DNA of 63,674 nucleotides from Moraxellaceae bacterium (GTDB lineage Bacteria > Pseudomonadota > Gammaproteobacteria > Pseudomonadales > Moraxellaceae). The stretch's first letter is position 1; every line of letters begins with the position of its first letter. The stretch is taken from the NCBI GenBank assembly GCA_029267635.1, contig JAJUIK010000014.1:1-63674 (forward strand), read 5' to 3'. Both the position numbers and the translations under genes were made by a program. Below the pieces are notes generated by a model. The model ran no database searches. It was not told the origin of the DNA and saw only the letters and a list, made by a program, of their open reading frames with translations. Of the stretch, positions 15,826-26,096 are shown one piece after another.

Positions 15826-17235
15826 TTAACGTTTAAATTTCTTCTCGGCTTTCTTGAATTTCTGGATATAACGACGTTTACGTGCCGCTGTACGCTCATC
15901 CACTTGTGACTTACGACCTTCAAACGGGTTTTCCGAGGTTTTGAAATCGATGCGTACCGGTGTACCTTCCAGTTTATAGACTTTACGGAACACGTTTTCC
16001 AGATAACGGCGGTAGTCTGCCGGGGTTTTATCCACCTTATTACCATGAATGACAATCGTCGGCGGGTTTTGTCCACCCATATGCGCATAACGCATTTTAA
16101 TTCGGCGACCGGAAATCATCGGTGGCTGATGCGCTTCTGTCGCATCATTCAAAATTTGGGTCAATTTCGCCGGAGATACCTTTAAGTTCGATGACTCATA
16201 AGCACGGTGAATGGATGGGTACAAATCCCCCACACCGGTACCATGCAAGGCTGAAATCAGGTGAATTTTCGCCCATGGAATAAAGTCGAAGCGACGGTTA
16301 ACATCATTTTTACATTGCTGACGGTCATATTCCGACATATTGTCCCATTTGTTAATGGCAATCACCATGGCACGACCGGCTTCAAGCGCATAACCGATCA
16401 GATGCAGGTCTTGCTCCACCACACCTTCACGCGCATCGAGCACCACCACCACCACATGCGCATCTTTCATCGCCTGCAAGGTTTTCACGACCGAGAATTT
16501 CTCGATCATTTCATCCACTTTACCCTTACGGCGTACACCAGCCGTATCAATTAAAGTGTATTGACGACCATCACGCTCAAAGGGAATATACACCGAGTCA
16601 CGGGTGGTACCTGGCTGGTCAAAGGCCACCACACGTTCTTCACCGAGTAAACGGTTGACCAAAGTCGATTTACCCACGTTTGGACGACCAATAATTGCCA
16701 GACGTAGACCAGTCGCCTTGTCGTGCTCTTCCTGATTTTCATCTTCCGGCACATCTTCAAGCACTTCTTCCAGCATTTGTGCCACACCACGACCATGACT
16801 GGCTGCTACATGGATCGGTTCACCTAAACCGAGTTTGTAAAATTCAACAACTGCAGCTTCGGCATGTACCCCATCGACCTTGTTGGCCACCAGATAGACT
16901 TTTTTGCCCAAGGTACGCAGCTCACGGGCAATCTGTTCATCCGATGCCAGCAATCCGGCACGTGCATCCACCACAAAGATAATAATGTCGGCTTCATGAA
17001 TCGCAGTTTTGGATTGCTCTGCCATGTAGGCATCGATGCCCTGCTCACTCTCACCAATACCACCGGTATCGACCACAATGAAAGATTTGTTTTGGAAGAC
17101 GGCATCACCATATTTACGGTCACGGGTCAGACCGGCAAAGTCAGCCACCAGCGCATCACGGCTTTTGGTGATCTGGTTAAATAAGGTTGATTTTCCGACG
17201 TTCGGACGTCCAATGAGCGCAATTACGGGTTTCAT
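15826..17235 (-). CDS. der: Ribosome biogenesis GTPase Der (EngA)
   Basis: Der is an essential double GTPase for 50S subunit maturation. Two G domains are clear: GRPNVGKST at 9-17 and again at 183-191, with DTGGI/DTAGV G3 and NKVD/NKWD G4 motifs. A KH-like C-terminal domain follows ([20 protein letters not shown]...). The C-terminus is rich in Lys and Arg. Length 469 aa is normal. It is last in the bamB cluster in gene order, but a hairpin lies in the 169-bp gap after bamB. Confidence 0.98.
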   Translation of the reverse strand: MKPVIALIGRPNVGKSTLFNQITKSRDALVADFAGLTRDRKYGDAVFQNKSFIVVDTGGIGESEQGIDAYMAEQSKTAIHEADIIIFVVDARAGLLASDEQIARELRTLGKKVYLVANKVDGVHAEAAVVEFYKLGLGEPIHVAASHGRGVAQMLEEVLEDVPEDENQEEHDKATGLRLAIIGRPNVGKSTLVNRLLGEERVVAFDQPGTTRDSVYIPFERDGRQYTLIDTAGVRRKGKVDEMIEKFSVVKTLQAMKDAHVVVVVLDAREGVVEQDLHLIGYALEAGRAMVIAINKWDNMSEYDRQQCKNDVNRRFDFIPWAKIHLISALHGTGVGDLYPSIHRAYESSNLKVSPAKLTQILNDATEAHQPPMISGRRIKMRYAHMGGQNPPTIVIHGNKVDKTPADYRRYLENVFRKVYKLEGTPVRIDFKTSENPFEGRKSQVDERTAARKRRYIQKFKKAEKKFKR

Positions 17236-17314
17236 AGATTAACCTTTATTCAAGATCAGCCAGTGGGACTGGTCTGAACATCAGAAACAATAGAAGATAG
17301 AGCGAATTCAATCA

Positions 17315-17360
17315 CTAAATAAAACACGGGGCATTGAACCTCTTCAAATACCCCGTGTTT
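17315..17360 (-). terminator. Terminator after bamB
   Basis: AAACACGGGG and CCCCGTGTTT form a 10-bp stem with a 19-nt loop, followed on the minus strand by TATTTAG. der therefore probably has its own promoter in 17236-17315. Confidence 0.7.
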
Positions 17361-17404
17361 AAAAATACGGATATGCTTAGTTTAGCATAAGGCAGAGAAA
17401 AAAA

Positions 17405-18553
17405 TTAACGGTTCTGCCAAACGCTTAATGCACCCTTACGCGTCGCAACATAGAGCTGTCCATCAATCACGCGTAAGGAACGCACTTCGCCACTGGTTTT
17501 AGAACGGCCAATCAATTGCCCCGAGTTTGGATCAACCAGATGTAATACGCCATCTAGATCGCCCACCACCAGATCAGAACCGAGCATGACCGGATTACTC
17601 AGCTGGCGATTCAGCAGGCTGTCGTTTTGCCATACTTGCTGACCGCTGGTTAAATCATACGCCGTGAGTTTGCCATCAGCCTGAGCGACAAAGACCTTAT
17701 TGTCTGCCACTTCCGGGCGCTTGTTGCTACTGGCATCTTCACTCCACACCACTTGCATGGCTGCAAGATCAGTCACAGTCACTTGGCCTTGAAAACTAGT
17801 GGTCACCAAATAGCGATCTGCAATCACTGGATCACCATCAATATCATTCAAACGTTGGATATCGGAGCGACCATTATTGACTGCCACACGGCGCTGCATA
17901 CGTGGCACACCGCTGACCGCATCAATTGCATAGACATAGGCATTCGAAGACGCCATCAAGATGGTTCGACCATCCAAATTCACCGGAGAAGCCAAACCAC
18001 GTAAGCTGAACTGGGCATTTTGCAGTTTATAGGCCCAAACTTGCTGGCCTGTGCTGAGATCATGCGCAAATACAGTACCGTCATTGGCTAAAGTAATCAC
18101 GCGTCCGGCTTGAATCAAGGAAGGTGATAATAAAGCACCAGACAATTGTGCTTGCCATTTTTGTTCACCGCTGACCTGATCCAAAGCAAACAACTGGCCT
18201 TTCTGATTTCCGACGATGACCAGACCTTCAGCAGCGGTCACGCCAGAGCTCAGACCCCGTTTGCTGACCTTCTTGTCCCATAAACGCTGTTTACCACGAT
18301 AAGCCGCCACTTCCCCTTTCGGATCGAGCGCGAAAATCACACCATTATCGACATCAAGCTGCAAGCGCAATGGATCCGCTTGTTCCGTCGCACTCACGTC
18401 ATGGCTAAACACCTGAACCAGACTTTTAGACTGGGCCAGTTTTGGTAATGGACTCGGCTTGGCTTCTTCAACTTTAATTTTATTGCTCGAACAACCCACC
18501 AGTGCAATTGATAAAACAGCAAGTGCGAACGGTATTTTATATTTGCTTTGCAT
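17405..18553 (-). CDS. bamB: Outer membrane protein assembly factor BamB
   Basis: BamB is the beta-propeller lipoprotein of the BAM complex. A lipoprotein signal ends at LVGC (Cys21), and eight PQQ-type blades follow, with repeated patterns such as EGLVIVGNQKGQLFALDQVSGEQKWQ. The 382-aa length is typical. It starts 2 nt after the yfgM stop, as in many gammaproteobacteria where bamB, yfgM, hisS and der are neighbours. Confidence 0.97.
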   Translation of the reverse strand: MQSKYKIPFALAVLSIALVGCSSNKIKVEEAKPSPLPKLAQSKSLVQVFSHDVSATEQADPLRLQLDVDNGVIFALDPKGEVAAYRGKQRLWDKKVSKRGLSSGVTAAEGLVIVGNQKGQLFALDQVSGEQKWQAQLSGALLSPSLIQAGRVITLANDGTVFAHDLSTGQQVWAYKLQNAQFSLRGLASPVNLDGRTILMASSNAYVYAIDAVSGVPRMQRRVAVNNGRSDIQRLNDIDGDPVIADRYLVTTSFQGQVTVTDLAAMQVVWSEDASSNKRPEVADNKVFVAQADGKLTAYDLTSGQQVWQNDSLLNRQLSNPVMLGSDLVVGDLDGVLHLVDPNSGQLIGRSKTSGEVRSLRVIDGQLYVATRKGALSVWQNR

Positions 18554-18555
18554 TA

Positions 18556-19257
18556 TTAAGACTCATCCATTTGTGTTTTCAAAACTGGGCGTTCAATATC
18601 CGGATCTTCGACTAAAACGCCAACACTTTCGAGTTTAATTTGTAAAATTTGACGTTCTTGTTTTCGCTCAAGTAACGCATCCCAGGCGTTTTGATAGGCT
18701 TTTTTCGCCGCTGCAATATCATTCTTCGCAACATATACATCACCGCGCGCTTCTTCAGCGGTTGCTTTAAACGCAGGATCAGTAACACCCGCTAAGGTTT
18801 TCAGCGCATCATCATATTTATTCTGTGCCAGTTGCGCATAAGCCAGACGCAATTTAACGATCTGCAACAAGCCCGCATCATCCAGTTTGGAATTTTCTAC
18901 TCTTTTCAGGGCTTTTTCTGCATGGGCATAATCTCCCTGATCATATGCTGCTTTTGCCAGAATAAACTGGGTCTGGATGGCTTGAGCCGAATCTGGCGTA
19001 TCCTTGACAATCTTGTCTGCCGAAACAGCCAATTGATTCAAGGCATTCTTATCCGCTGCCGCAGCATTGGCCTGATCCATCAACTGCTGGACCTTGGCGG
19101 TTTGTTTTTGTCCTTCTGCCAGATTTTTCTTCTGCCAGTATTCCCAACAAAAAAAGGCAATCAGCGCAATTAGCACCCCACTCACCATGGCCGAACCATA
19201 TTTTTTGGTGAATGACTTTAAATTGTCGAGTTGCTCAGCATCACTTAACGCGCTCAT
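18556..19257 (-). CDS. yfgM: YfgM-type tetratricopeptide protein, SecYEG ancillary subunit
   Basis: YfgM is an inner-membrane protein with a periplasmic TPR domain that contacts SecYEG and PpiD. Here a cytoplasmic N-terminus (LSDAEQLDNLKSFTKKYG) precedes one membrane helix (about 22-42, MVSGVLIALIAFFCWEYWQ), then TPR-like helices (AKAAYDQGDYAHAEKAL, AYAQLAQNKYDDALKTL, ARGDVYVAKNDIAAAKKAY). 233 aa is slightly longer than E. coli YfgM. Context between hisS and bamB supports the call. Confidence 0.92.
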   Translation of the reverse strand: MSALSDAEQLDNLKSFTKKYGSAMVSGVLIALIAFFCWEYWQKKNLAEGQKQTAKVQQLMDQANAAAADKNALNQLAVSADKIVKDTPDSAQAIQTQFILAKAAYDQGDYAHAEKALKRVENSKLDDAGLLQIVKLRLAYAQLAQNKYDDALKTLAGVTDPAFKATAEEARGDVYVAKNDIAAAKKAYQNAWDALLERKQERQILQIKLESVGVLVEDPDIERPVLKTQMDES

Positions 19258-19286
19258 GTGATTGTCCTTTTCTGCTGTTTTTTAGC

Positions 19287-20579
19287 TTATTGTGCAAGTT
19301 GTTGAATGAGGAATGGAACCAGGTCTGTCACAGCAACTTCATGCTGCTCCGCAGTGGCTAGCTGTTTAACGGCCAGTTGCTGCGCTTCCCACTCACGTTC
19401 ACCCAGAATCAGGGCGTACATGGCACCCGACTGATCCGCTTTTTTCATCTGGCTTTTCAGACTACCTTGTGAACCGGTTTTCACACGGATATGGCTATTG
19501 GCTGCTTCCAACTGATTACGGATTTGTTCAGCCAGCACCAAGGCTTTCCCCTGATAAGATGGGTCGGCTAACAGGAACACTTCACAATCGCGCACTGGGG
19601 TATTGTCTTGAACCTGTTCAAGCAGAAGTAACAAACGCTCTATGCCCATCGCAAAACCGACGGCTGGCACGGATTGCTCAGCTTTACCTTTTAACTGTCC
19701 TACCAAACCATCATAACGGCCACCAGCACAAACAGTACCTTGTGAACCTAAATGCGTCGTGGTCCACTCAAACACGGTTTTGTTATAATAATCAAGACCA
19801 CGCACCAATTTCTGGTTAATCACAAACTCAACACCGGCATCTGTTAAATACTGCTGCAAGGTTGCGAAGTGATTTAAGGTATCTTCACCCATAAAATCAT
19901 GCAGCTTCGGTGCATTTTCCAGAATCTGCTGGGTACGTTCGTTCTTTGAGTCCAAAATACGTAATGGATTGGTTTCTAGACGGCGCTGTGAATCTTCATC
20001 TAAAGCATCTTTATGCTGAGTCAAGAATTCAACCAGGGCTGCACGATAAGCAGCGCGCTCGTCACTTTCACCCAAGGTATTGAGTTCTAAACGCACTTTA
20101 TCCGCCACACCCATACGCTGCCACAAACGCGCAGTCATCAGGATCAGTTCAGCATCCATGTCGGGTGTTGCCACACCAAAGGTTTCCACGCCAAACTGGT
20201 GAAACTGACGATAGCGGCCTTTTTGCGGTTTTTCATAACGGAACATGGGGCCGATATACCAAACACGCGGGGTTGCACCACGTAACAGGTTATGTTCCAG
20301 CATGGCACGTACACAGCCTGCAGTGCCTTCCGGACGCAAGGTCAGGGACTCCGGCGGATTACCTTTATCCAAGAATGTGTACATTTCTTTTTCAACGATA
20401 TCCGTTGCATCCCCAATCGAACGCTTGAACAAATTGGTCTGTTCAACCATCGGCAAACGAATTTGTTGATAGCCATAGGCATCCATCAGGGAAGCCAGTT
20501 GCTGTTCTAGACGTCTCCATGCCGGTGTTTGGGTTGGCAGAATGTCATTAAAACCTTTGATTGCGACGATTGAACTCAT
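19287..20579 (-). CDS. hisS: Histidine-tRNA ligase
   Basis: Class II aminoacyl-tRNA synthetase. Motif 2 region [17 protein letters not shown] and [20 protein letters not shown], and the histidine-specific loops [15 protein letters not shown] and [10 protein letters not shown] are present. The C-terminal anticodon-binding domain ends the 430-aa protein. The ATG overlaps the ispG stop in an ATGA arrangement, so translation is coupled. Confidence 0.98.
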   Translation of the reverse strand: MSSIVAIKGFNDILPTQTPAWRRLEQQLASLMDAYGYQQIRLPMVEQTNLFKRSIGDATDIVEKEMYTFLDKGNPPESLTLRPEGTAGCVRAMLEHNLLRGATPRVWYIGPMFRYEKPQKGRYRQFHQFGVETFGVATPDMDAELILMTARLWQRMGVADKVRLELNTLGESDERAAYRAALVEFLTQHKDALDEDSQRRLETNPLRILDSKNERTQQILENAPKLHDFMGEDTLNHFATLQQYLTDAGVEFVINQKLVRGLDYYNKTVFEWTTTHLGSQGTVCAGGRYDGLVGQLKGKAEQSVPAVGFAMGIERLLLLLEQVQDNTPVRDCEVFLLADPSYQGKALVLAEQIRNQLEAANSHIRVKTGSQGSLKSQMKKADQSGAMYALILGEREWEAQQLAVKQLATAEQHEVAVTDLVPFLIQQLAQ

Positions 20580-21691
20580 GATGAACTACGAATGATCTCT
20601 TTAGATTTAGCTTCTTCAAGCTCTTGAACACGTTGACGAACCATAGACTCGATTTCATCAACCAACTGATTGGTATCAATTAAATGGCTCTTTTCACCAT
20701 TCCGATACACCAATGAACGTGGGCTCGCCCCCACCACACCGATATCCGCCTCTTTGGCCTCACCTGGCCCGTTGACCTTGCAGCCAATCACAGAAACATC
20801 CATTGGGGTGCGCACATCTTCCAAGCGCTCTTCAAGTTGCTGCATCACACTAATCACGTTAAATTCCTGACGTGAGCAGCTCGGGCAGGCAATAAAATTA
20901 ATGCCGTTAGAACGCAGGCCAAGTGATTTCAGAATGTCGAAACCGACCTTGATTTCATCTTCCGGCTCGGCAGCGAGCGAAATACGCATGGTATCGCCGA
21001 TGCCTTCGAGTAACAGGCCACCGAGAGCAATCGCAGATTTCACTGTACCGGTACGGTAAATTCCCGCTTCAGTCACACCCAGATGCAGGGGATTATCAAT
21101 CTGTTTCGATAATAAACGGTAAGCATCCATGGTCAGGAATACATTCGATGCCTTAACCGAAACCTTGAACTCCTGAAAGTCCAAACGGTCTAAAATATCG
21201 ATATGACGCATTGCCGATTCAAGCAATGCTTGTCCGGTTGGCTCACCATATTTTTTCTGGATGTCTTTTTCCAATGAACCGGCATTCACACCAATCCGCA
21301 TGGAAATATCATGGTGTTTGGCAGCGGCTACCACTTCACGGATTTTCTGTTCTGAACCGATATTGCCTGGGTTAATGCGCAAACAGTCTGCACCCAGATC
21401 TGCAACCGCGAGCGCAATTTTATAGTCGAAATGAATATCCGCAACCAAGGGTACATTTACTCGCTTACGAATTTCACCAAAGGCTTGTGCCGCTTCCATG
21501 GAAGGAACGGAAACACGCATAATATCCGCACCCGCATCCACACAGCGTTGGATTTGCGCAACTGTAGCATCGACATCGCAGGTTTCGGTATTGGTCATAC
21601 TCTGTACGCTAATCGGCGCATCACCACCCACATAGACAGAACCCACACGAATTTTGCGGGTTGGACGACGTTTAATTGGATTCTCAATCAT
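20576..21691 (-). CDS. ispG: 4-hydroxy-3-methylbut-2-enyl diphosphate synthase (flavodoxin)
   Basis: IspG is a [4Fe-4S] enzyme of the MEP isoprenoid pathway. The TIM barrel begins [17 protein letters not shown]. Cluster ligands are visible in CPSCSRQEF (two Cys) and in [19 protein letters not shown] (third Cys plus the conserved Glu). 371 aa is standard. It overlaps hisS by 4 nt and follows rodZ after a 22-nt gap. Confidence 0.98.
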   Translation of the reverse strand: MIENPIKRRPTRKIRVGSVYVGGDAPISVQSMTNTETCDVDATVAQIQRCVDAGADIMRVSVPSMEAAQAFGEIRKRVNVPLVADIHFDYKIALAVADLGADCLRINPGNIGSEQKIREVVAAAKHHDISMRIGVNAGSLEKDIQKKYGEPTGQALLESAMRHIDILDRLDFQEFKVSVKASNVFLTMDAYRLLSKQIDNPLHLGVTEAGIYRTGTVKSAIALGGLLLEGIGDTMRISLAAEPEDEIKVGFDILKSLGLRSNGINFIACPSCSRQEFNVISVMQQLEERLEDVRTPMDVSVIGCKVNGPGEAKEADIGVVGASPRSLVYRNGEKSHLIDTNQLVDEIESMVRQRVQELEEAKSKEIIRSSS

Positions 21692-21713
21692 TCTATCGCT
21701 CTACTGTTGCGAA

Positions 21714-22502
21714 TTAGCGAGACAAACGGAAATCAGCTTTTCCGTTCACCGTATAAGGAGACAAGGCAATCGGCTCTTGGTTGAGTGTCAAAGACACTGC
21801 TGCGGCATCATCTAGACGGATCTGGAATGGTGACTCACCATTTAAGGTTAAGGTACTGGTCTGACGGCCCGTAGCCAGCACTTTACCGGTTGAATCGACA
21901 ATATGCACCGAAGTTGGACGGTTAAAATTCAATACCAGCTGATCACCCGATAGCGTATTGGCATTCTCTAATGATAATACTTCCACATCCGATTGCGCAG
22001 TTTGCGGTGCTGTTGCATCGTCTTTATTGGCAGACCAATTTTGGATACTCAGCACTGCAATCGAAATCAATACCAATACCACCAAGGCAATCACAATCCG
22101 TTTTAACCATTTCTTCTTGCGATCGCTATTTGAACCCGGCAATTTCCCCATAATTTTAATCGGGGAATTATTCAAGGCATGATTTGGCAACAAGCCGGTA
22201 TCATTAGCATAGATTTCATCAAAGCGCTGGATAATCGCTGTGGCATCCGTTTTTAAAAACTTAGCATAAGAGCGGTAATAGCCTTTAATAAAAGTCGCTT
22301 CCGGCAAGGATTTATAATCATCCTGCTCTAATGCCGTTAAGGTTTTGATCGGCATATTTAACGCTGCCGCGACATCCTTCAGCTCCAGTTTCTGAGCAAC
22401 ACGAATTTGGCGTAAGTATTCACCAGGACGTTGAACATTTCCTAAAGCATTAGGTACTACGCTTGAACCAGTAGGTTGCTGTGAATTAGGATTTACTTCC
22501 AT
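21714..22502 (-). CDS. rodZ: RodZ-like cell-shape protein with HTH and membrane helix
   Basis: RodZ links MreB to the elongation machinery. The N-terminal helix-turn-helix (GEYLRQIRVAQKLELKDVAA...TLTALEQDDYKSLPE, about 26-75) is the MreB-binding domain. A basic stretch DRKKKWLKR precedes one membrane helix (about 135-153), and a periplasmic DUF4115 domain ends the 262-aa protein. Its start overlaps the pilF stop by 10 nt, indicating coupled translation. Confidence 0.88.
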   Translation of the reverse strand: MEVNPNSQQPTGSSVVPNALGNVQRPGEYLRQIRVAQKLELKDVAAALNMPIKTLTALEQDDYKSLPEATFIKGYYRSYAKFLKTDATAIIQRFDEIYANDTGLLPNHALNNSPIKIMGKLPGSNSDRKKKWLKRIVIALVVLVLISIAVLSIQNWSANKDDATAPQTAQSDVEVLSLENANTLSGDQLVLNFNRPTSVHIVDSTGKVLATGRQTSTLTLNGESPFQIRLDDAAAVSLTLNQEPIALSPYTVNGKADFRLSR

Positions 22503-23299
22503 ACGGCCTCAGTACTGTACTGTAATTGCAAATAACGTTGATATTCTTGGCTACCAGGGAACAAGGCTCGCAGTTGATTGACCAGCACCTGTTTGTTCAT
22601 CTCTTCCCCATGAGTACGCGCAAGACGAATACCCACCCAAAGTGCTTGCGCACTTAAATTCTTTTCTCCCACTACAGCTACATACTGCTCATACATTTGA
22701 GTTGCAGCAGGAATTTGTTGGCGCAAATAAAGAATTTCCGACAACCCTAGCATTGAATTATAGGAATTACGATTGACTTGTAGTGCCTGTTTGAATGCTT
22801 TTTCGGCATTCGCCTCATCACCCAGCTTCAGGTAAATACGCCCAAGATTTTCCAGCGCCCGAAAACGCTGATCATAGCCTAATGCCGCACCCGCAATGCT
22901 GAGCTGCTCAATGGCATCATTATAACGTTCAACTTGATATAAATACGTACCATAATTATTACGGGCTTGAGCATTTTGTGGATCAATGGCAATGGCACGC
23001 TGAAAATATTCATCCGCCTTTTCCATATTGGGCTTGCTACCTTCTTGCTGCAGCAGCACGCCCATCATCATATTGGCGGTTGCATCATGCGAATCAACAT
23101 CCAAAGCTTGGTCGAGTGAACGTTTCGCTGCATCCAGGTCGCCGTTTTTAATATATTCCGCTGCCAATTGAGTTCGCACTTTGACTGCTTTTTCAGGATC
23201 TTTGCTGAGTCCCGAACCACTGGTTTGACACCCTTGTGCGAACAATGCCGACATACACACTGTAAACAATACAACTGATTTATACGCAGGCTTTCTCAA
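22493..23299 (-). CDS. pilF: Type IV pilus biogenesis lipoprotein PilF/PilW
   Basis: PilF (PilW) is the outer-membrane pilotin needed for PilQ secretin assembly. The lipoprotein signal ends at FAQGC (Cys24). Several TPR units follow (AEYIKNGDLDAAKRSLDQAL, AQARNNYGTYLYQVERYNDA, GRIYLKLGDEANAEKAFKQA). 268 aa is normal, and the position between rlmN and rodZ is the conserved one. Confidence 0.93.
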   Translation of the reverse strand: MRKPAYKSVVLFTVCMSALFAQGCQTSGSGLSKDPEKAVKVRTQLAAEYIKNGDLDAAKRSLDQALDVDSHDATANMMMGVLLQQEGSKPNMEKADEYFQRAIAIDPQNAQARNNYGTYLYQVERYNDAIEQLSIAGAALGYDQRFRALENLGRIYLKLGDEANAEKAFKQALQVNRNSYNSMLGLSEILYLRQQIPAATQMYEQYVAVVGEKNLSAQALWVGIRLARTHGEEMNKQVLVNQLRALFPGSQEYQRYLQLQYSTEAVWK

Positions 23300-23319
23300 T
23301 TGACTTACCCTCGGTTTTA

Positions 23320-24555
23320 TTATCCTTGCGATCGCATAATTTCATTACGTTGGGCGACTTTCTTTTTCCACTGCTCGGCACGGCGGGTTCGATCTGCCAC
23401 CTGACCCACCAATTGACCGCAAGCAGCATCAATATCATCGCCACGCGTCTGACGAATCGTACACACAAATCCGGCATCCGACAAAGTTTTTTGAAAAGAA
23501 ATAATCCGGTTGCGGCTAGAGCGACCATAAGGTGCATGCGGGAACGGATTAAATGGAATCAGGTTAATTTTGCTTGGTAAATTTTTCAGTAATTTGATCA
23601 ACTGCTGGGCATGTTCAGGCTGGTCATTCACCCCTTCCAGCATGACGTATTCAATCGTGACATGCTTACGGGCACTTTCATTACCATCTTTGGCAATATA
23701 ACGCTGTGCTGCCGCGATTAGTTCTTTCAACGGATATTTTTTATTAATTGGCACCAATTCATTGCGCAATTCATCATTTGGTGCATGCAGAGAAATCGCC
23801 AAGGCCACATCAATATCTTTTGCCAACTGATCAATCATCGGCACCACACCGGAAGTCGACAAGGTCACCCGGCGTTTTGACATGCCATAAGCAAAATCAT
23901 CCAGCATGATCGACATTGAACTGAGCACTGCCTGGTAATTCAGCAAGGGCTCACCCATACCCATCATCACCACATTGGTCACCGCACGGGTACGCTCAGC
24001 AACAGGCACATCTTCCACATAGGAATAGTTCGCCATCCAAAGCTGACCAATAATTTCCGCCGGCATCAAATCACGCTGAAACCCCTGTTTGCCTGTTGAA
24101 CAGAACGAACAATCGAGCGCACAACCCACCTGGGAAGAAATACACAGGGTTTTACGTGAACCGGTTTTATCTTCGGCAGGAATCAACACCGTTTCAACCA
24201 GTGAGCCTTCACCCTCACCGACACGGAATACCCATTTACGGGTTCCATCTTTGGAATAATGACGATGCACGACTTCAAGCGGTTTGATTTCCGCAATCTG
24301 CTCTAGTTTGGCACGCAACTTACCCGAGATATTGCTCATCTCGGCAAAATCAGTCACAAAATATTGATGCATCCATTTCATCACCTGACCGGCGCGAAAT
24401 TTTTTCTCACCCAGTTCCTCAAAGAACGTTTCCAGCTCAGGACGTGACATGCCCAGTAAATTCACTTTTTTTACAGGCGCTTGCTGCACGGGAGTAGACG
24501 ATGAATGTTGCTGTTCATCGAGCTGTGCGGATGAAACGACCACTTCGGAACTCAT
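23320..24555 (-). CDS. rlmN: Dual-specificity rRNA/tRNA methyltransferase RlmN
   Basis: Radical SAM enzyme methylating C2 of A2503 in 23S rRNA and A37 in some tRNAs. The Cx3Cx2C cluster motif is CALDCSFC (Cys145, 149, 152); [13 protein letters not shown] and a C-terminal catalytic Cys in [21 protein letters not shown] are present. The 411-aa protein has a Ser/Gln-rich N-terminal extension of about 30 residues before the core. It heads the rlmN-pilF-rodZ-ispG-hisS-yfgM-bamB cluster, all genes within about 30 nt of one another. Confidence 0.97.
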   Translation of the reverse strand: MSSEVVVSSAQLDEQQHSSSTPVQQAPVKKVNLLGMSRPELETFFEELGEKKFRAGQVMKWMHQYFVTDFAEMSNISGKLRAKLEQIAEIKPLEVVHRHYSKDGTRKWVFRVGEGEGSLVETVLIPAEDKTGSRKTLCISSQVGCALDCSFCSTGKQGFQRDLMPAEIIGQLWMANYSYVEDVPVAERTRAVTNVVMMGMGEPLLNYQAVLSSMSIMLDDFAYGMSKRRVTLSTSGVVPMIDQLAKDIDVALAISLHAPNDELRNELVPINKKYPLKELIAAAQRYIAKDGNESARKHVTIEYVMLEGVNDQPEHAQQLIKLLKNLPSKINLIPFNPFPHAPYGRSSRNRIISFQKTLSDAGFVCTIRQTRGDDIDAACGQLVGQVADRTRRAEQWKKKVAQRNEIMRSQG

Positions 24556-24627
24556 GTGTATTACCTAAACCATGTCTGAGACGAAAATGAATTGCTCAAT
24601 ATTTAAGCAAACCATTCTACAGAGAAT

Positions 24628-24666
24628 AAAAAAAACCAGATAAGTATGATAACACTTATCTGGTTT
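24628..24666 (-). terminator. Terminator after ndk
   Basis: AAACCAGATAAGT and ACTTATCTGGTTT form a 13-bp stem with an 8-nt loop, followed by T-rich sequence on the minus strand. Confidence 0.9.
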
Positions 24667-24678
24667 GAATGCTGCCGA

Positions 24679-25110
24679 TTAACGCGTACGTGGGCAGATC
24701 TCAGTTTGAGCGAAGAAGTAAGAAACTTCACGCTCTGCAGAAGCAACTGAGTCAGAACCGTGCGCAGCATTTTCATCGATGCTTACCGCGAAGTCTGCAC
24801 GGATTGTACCAGGAGCCGCTTCTTTCGGGTTAGTTGCGCCCAAGATTTCACGGTGAGCAAGAACTGCATTTTCACCTTCAAGAACAGAAACAACTACTGG
24901 ACCAGAAGTCATGAACGCAACCAAGTCAGCAAAGAAACCGCGTTCTTTGTGCTCAGCGTAGAAACCTTCAGCTTCAGCTTGAGAAAGGTGTTTCATTTTA
25001 GTCGCAACGATCTTAAGACCCGCTTTTTCGAAACGAGCAAAGATTTCACCAACGTGGTTTTTACCCACTGCATCTGGTTTAACGATAGATAAAGTACGTT
25101 CAACTGCCAT
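24679..25110 (-). CDS. ndk: Nucleoside-diphosphate kinase
   Basis: Transfers the gamma phosphate of ATP to other nucleoside diphosphates through a phospho-His. The catalytic residue is His117 in [23 protein letters not shown] is the conserved N-terminus. 143 aa matches the family. AAGGAG precedes the start. A TATAAT on the minus strand (25157-25152) is a likely -10 for a single-gene transcript. Confidence 0.98.
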   Translation of the reverse strand: MAVERTLSIVKPDAVGKNHVGEIFARFEKAGLKIVATKMKHLSQAEAEGFYAEHKERGFFADLVAFMTSGPVVVSVLEGENAVLAHREILGATNPKEAAPGTIRADFAVSIDENAAHGSDSVASAEREVSYFFAQTEICPRTR

Positions 25111-25151
25111 GATCGGCTCCTTAAAATTTAAACGTTAAAAAAATTTGCAGC

Positions 25152-25157
25152 ATTATA
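25152..25157 (-). promoter_or_regulatory. -10 element of ndk
   Basis: Perfect TATAAT on the minus strand about 40 bp before the ndk start codon. The -35 is weak. Confidence 0.45.
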
Positions 25158-25220
25158 ACCAGATATAAGTACAACTATCAGCTTTCAAACCATAAAAATT
25201 TTGGATTTTTCTGTGTCTTT

Positions 25221-25421
25221 TTAACGGACTTCATCAATCCAAGCCATTTGAATGGCTTCGAGCAAACCTTCTGTAGACTTGTTGGGATCATCACTAAAAT
25301 CCGGCAGTGCACATACCCAGGCATGTAAATCGGTAAAACGAATCCATTGCGGATCCACATCGGAATGTGCTTCAGCAAGCTCAATCGCAATATCTATTGT
25401 ATCGGTCCAACGTAAACCCAT
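25221..25421 (-). CDS. iscX: Fe-S assembly protein IscX
   Basis: IscX is a small acidic partner of IscS and frataxin in iron-sulfur cluster assembly. MGLRWTDTIDIAIELAEAH, then VDPQWIRFTDLHAWVCALPD and LEAIQMAWIDEVR, match the family closely over its whole 66 residues. It usually ends the isc operon, but no isc gene adjoins it here, so it is separately placed. Confidence 0.93.
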   Translation of the reverse strand: MGLRWTDTIDIAIELAEAHSDVDPQWIRFTDLHAWVCALPDFSDDPNKSTEGLLEAIQMAWIDEVR

Positions 25422-25508
25422 AGCCCATCCTAAATGATTTGTAACGAAAACCTGTACTTTAGCAAATTCGTTTATTATCGCCAGCAGAACTGCAGCATAA
25501 TCTCTTGC

Positions 25509-26060
25509 TCAAAGTATAATATTGAACAAAGGTGCAGTAAAAATAACCCCACTTGCGACTACAGCACCAATCAATGCCCCCACAATCACATCACTGGGAT
25601 AATGCAGTCCTAAAATCATGCGTGACAATGCTACTAGGATTGTAAAAGGCATCATCAATATAATCAGCAGTGGCTGGATATACCCCAACAGAATACTTAC
25701 CATCACCGCATGCAAGGTATGGCCTGAAGGAAAACTAAAGTGATCTAAAGGACGTTCACCCAGGATAATCACCTGATGCACCTGATAAGGACGAGGACGG
25801 GTGGTTTTTCGTTTCAGGTACTTATATAAAGTGGTACCGATAGAGCCACCTAATAATAAATATAAAATTTGCAAACCATACCACAGCCCTTCAATCAACC
25901 AGACCATGGCCAGCATCACATACCAGAACACCCCATCTCCGAGACGGCTGATCATTTTAAAAAATGATGCGACCTGCTGTGAGTGAGATAAATGATTAAA
26001 GTACAAACAACCTTTAAGATCGAGATCGAGTATTCTTATTTTTGCATTCTTAAAATTCAT
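25509..26060 (-). CDS. PAP2-family membrane phosphatase
   Basis: Type 2 phosphatidic-acid phosphatase family; members act on lipid phosphates or undecaprenyl diphosphate. The signature is complete: KRKTTRPRP (Lys84, Arg90), PSGH (111-114) and SRMILGLHYPSD (Arg147, His153). About five membrane helices. ATG 26060 is chosen over 26081 because GAGAGGAAAT precedes it. The gene follows a glycosyltransferase by 36 nt on the same strand, so the two probably act on a shared lipid or envelope glycan. The substrate is not known. Confidence 0.88.
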   Translation of the reverse strand: MNFKNAKIRILDLDLKGCLYFNHLSHSQQVASFFKMISRLGDGVFWYVMLAMVWLIEGLWYGLQILYLLLGGSIGTTLYKYLKRKTTRPRPYQVHQVIILGERPLDHFSFPSGHTLHAVMVSILLGYIQPLLIILMMPFTILVALSRMILGLHYPSDVIVGALIGAVVASGVIFTAPLFNIIL

Positions 26061-26096
26061 ATTTCCTCTCCTCATCCTCAAGCATGATGCTGCGAG